A stretch of DNA of 64,000 nucleotides from assembly GCF_905196875.1 (NCBI RefSeq), contig NZ_CAJJWO010000004.1, positions 124,001-188,000 on the forward strand, given 5' to 3'. The position numbers and the translations under genes were made by a program. Below are positions 63,506 to 64,000 of the stretch, piece by piece. The DNA comes from an uncultured Parabacteroides sp. GTDB taxonomy: Bacteria > Bacteroidota > Bacteroidia > Bacteroidales > Tannerellaceae. The first letter of the stretch is position 1. Every line of letters starts with the position of its first letter. Under the pieces are notes generated by a model, which saw only the letters and a list, made by a program, of their open reading frames with translations, was not told where the DNA came from and searched no databases.

Positions 63506-64000
63506 TTAGAAATAGACTGTTTCTTCGCTATTACTGCCATCCAGCCAGGGATTGATACTCCCGGAAATGGTGATGTTTTTCGCTTGTATAGTAAATGAAT
63601 AAGTTTGTTTTTTTCCTCCTTCGAATGCTTTTGTCGATTCGATACGATAATCTTTGTTGCTCATCCTGACTATAAAGACGGGCTTCTCTACGGGATAAAG
63701 AAGATAGTTAGTCACGATTGTTTCCTCATTTAAGGTTATTTCTTTATTTTGGTCGTTGATGAGTGTGTATGGCTGTGTTGAAGTGGCTGCACTTAACTCT
63801 CCGGTTTGTAGGTTTAGCTGTATAGTTGACGGATAATTCTCCATCGAAATACTTTGCAGGATCATTTCTTCTTTGATATCGTCGGCTTTCTTGAATTTAA
63901 GGGTGATAGCAGAGAGGATATGGTTGAAGGAAAAGTTTACCGGTTCGTCTGCGGATGTTTTGTCGCGGTTCTTTACAGGAGTAGCCCACATGATGTCATC
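63506..64000 (-). CDS. Fimbrillin family protein, C-terminal part (partial)
   Basis: The frame runs past the window end, so the N-terminus is missing; 164 codons are visible before the stop. The region FSFNHILSAITLKFKKADDIK, the block YLLYPVEKP and the terminal strand NPWLDGSN match fimbrillins of the FimA/Mfa1 type, the pilus subunits of Bacteroidales. It would be exported as a lipoprotein and assembled at the surface. It converges on the DUF3575/DUF3868 genes, which is unlike the usual co-oriented fimbrial operon. Confidence 0.8.
   Translation of the reverse strand, partial: DDIMWATPVKNRDKTSADEPVNFSFNHILSAITLKFKKADDIKEEMILQSISMENYPSTIQLNLQTGELSAATSTQPYTLINDQNKEITLNEETIVTNYLLYPVEKPVFIVRMSNKDYRIESTKAFEGGKKQTYSFTIQAKNITISGSINPWLDGSNSEETVYF

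Overview
The window is a stretch of a Bacteroidota (Bacteroidales) chromosome, most like the gut genus Parabacteroides. The evidence is two SusC/SusD pairs, an ECF sigma factor with a FecR anti-sigma factor, SusD-type and other lipoproteins with a Cys lipobox, proteins ending in type IX secretion (T9SS) sorting domains, a fimbrillin, Bacteroides-type -7 promoter boxes (TAnnTTTG), and many Bacteroides-restricted DUF families (DUF3575, DUF3836, DUF3868, DUF5128). The genus is inferred from overall resemblance; no rRNA or tRNA gene was found.

Layout. 1-1236: C-terminal part of a protein that may be the T9SS component SprE/PorW. 1323-4549: a hexuronate operon (kdgK, eda, uxaC) carrying glucuronate and galacturonate carbon to pyruvate and glyceraldehyde-3-phosphate. 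4674-5750: a small membrane-anchored protein divergent from an XRE regulator with a conspicuous double-palindrome operator. 5923-8079: a nitrilase-family amidase and a DUF418 membrane protein. 8215-14600: a BlaI/BlaR1-type signalling pair followed by a TPR protein and two tandem beta-propeller lipoproteins, the second cut by an in-frame amber codon. 14612-15521: a tightly overlapped three-gene DUF3791/DUF3990/small-protein cassette that may be a toxin-antitoxin-like unit.

15648-34551: carbohydrate region 1. A large GH2 beta-galactosidase and a patatin-barrel protein are divergent. They are followed by a sigma/anti-sigma-controlled SusCD locus with a triple-domain SGNH/alpha-beta/SGNH hydrolase, a SASA acetylesterase, a DUF2461 protein and a GH130 phosphorylase. 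A hairpin with a minus-strand T-tract before susC could end a DonS-like antisense RNA. 34611-35069: an HU-like protein. 35191-46200: polysaccharide locus 2, minus strand, with an AraC regulator, GH30, two small secreted beta proteins (one T9SS-sorted), SusC, SusD and an arylsulfate sulfotransferase. SusC here lacks the STN signalling domain, in line with AraC control rather than sigma/anti-sigma control.

46360-62000: mostly housekeeping and envelope genes. These are hexokinase, a DUF3836 protein, a lone TrpB2, two tandem porin-like proteins in an apparent operon with an RmlD-like reductase and a stand-alone AICAR formyltransferase, a Ser-type sulfatase, Asd, a lamin-tail protein, two small cytosolic proteins and a clostripain-like lipoprotein. 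61756-64000: a fimbrial-type locus edge (DUF3575, a short DUF3868 protein, a convergent fimbrillin) separated by 660 bp that appears non-coding and repetitive.

The most unusual non-coding signal is a set of intergenic arrays whose units repeat every 21-22 bp (two helical turns) and are mostly palindromic: 5771-5858, 35107-35172, 63041-63106 and 63269-63410. The units share no sequence between loci, but the period and the placement downstream of genes are alike.
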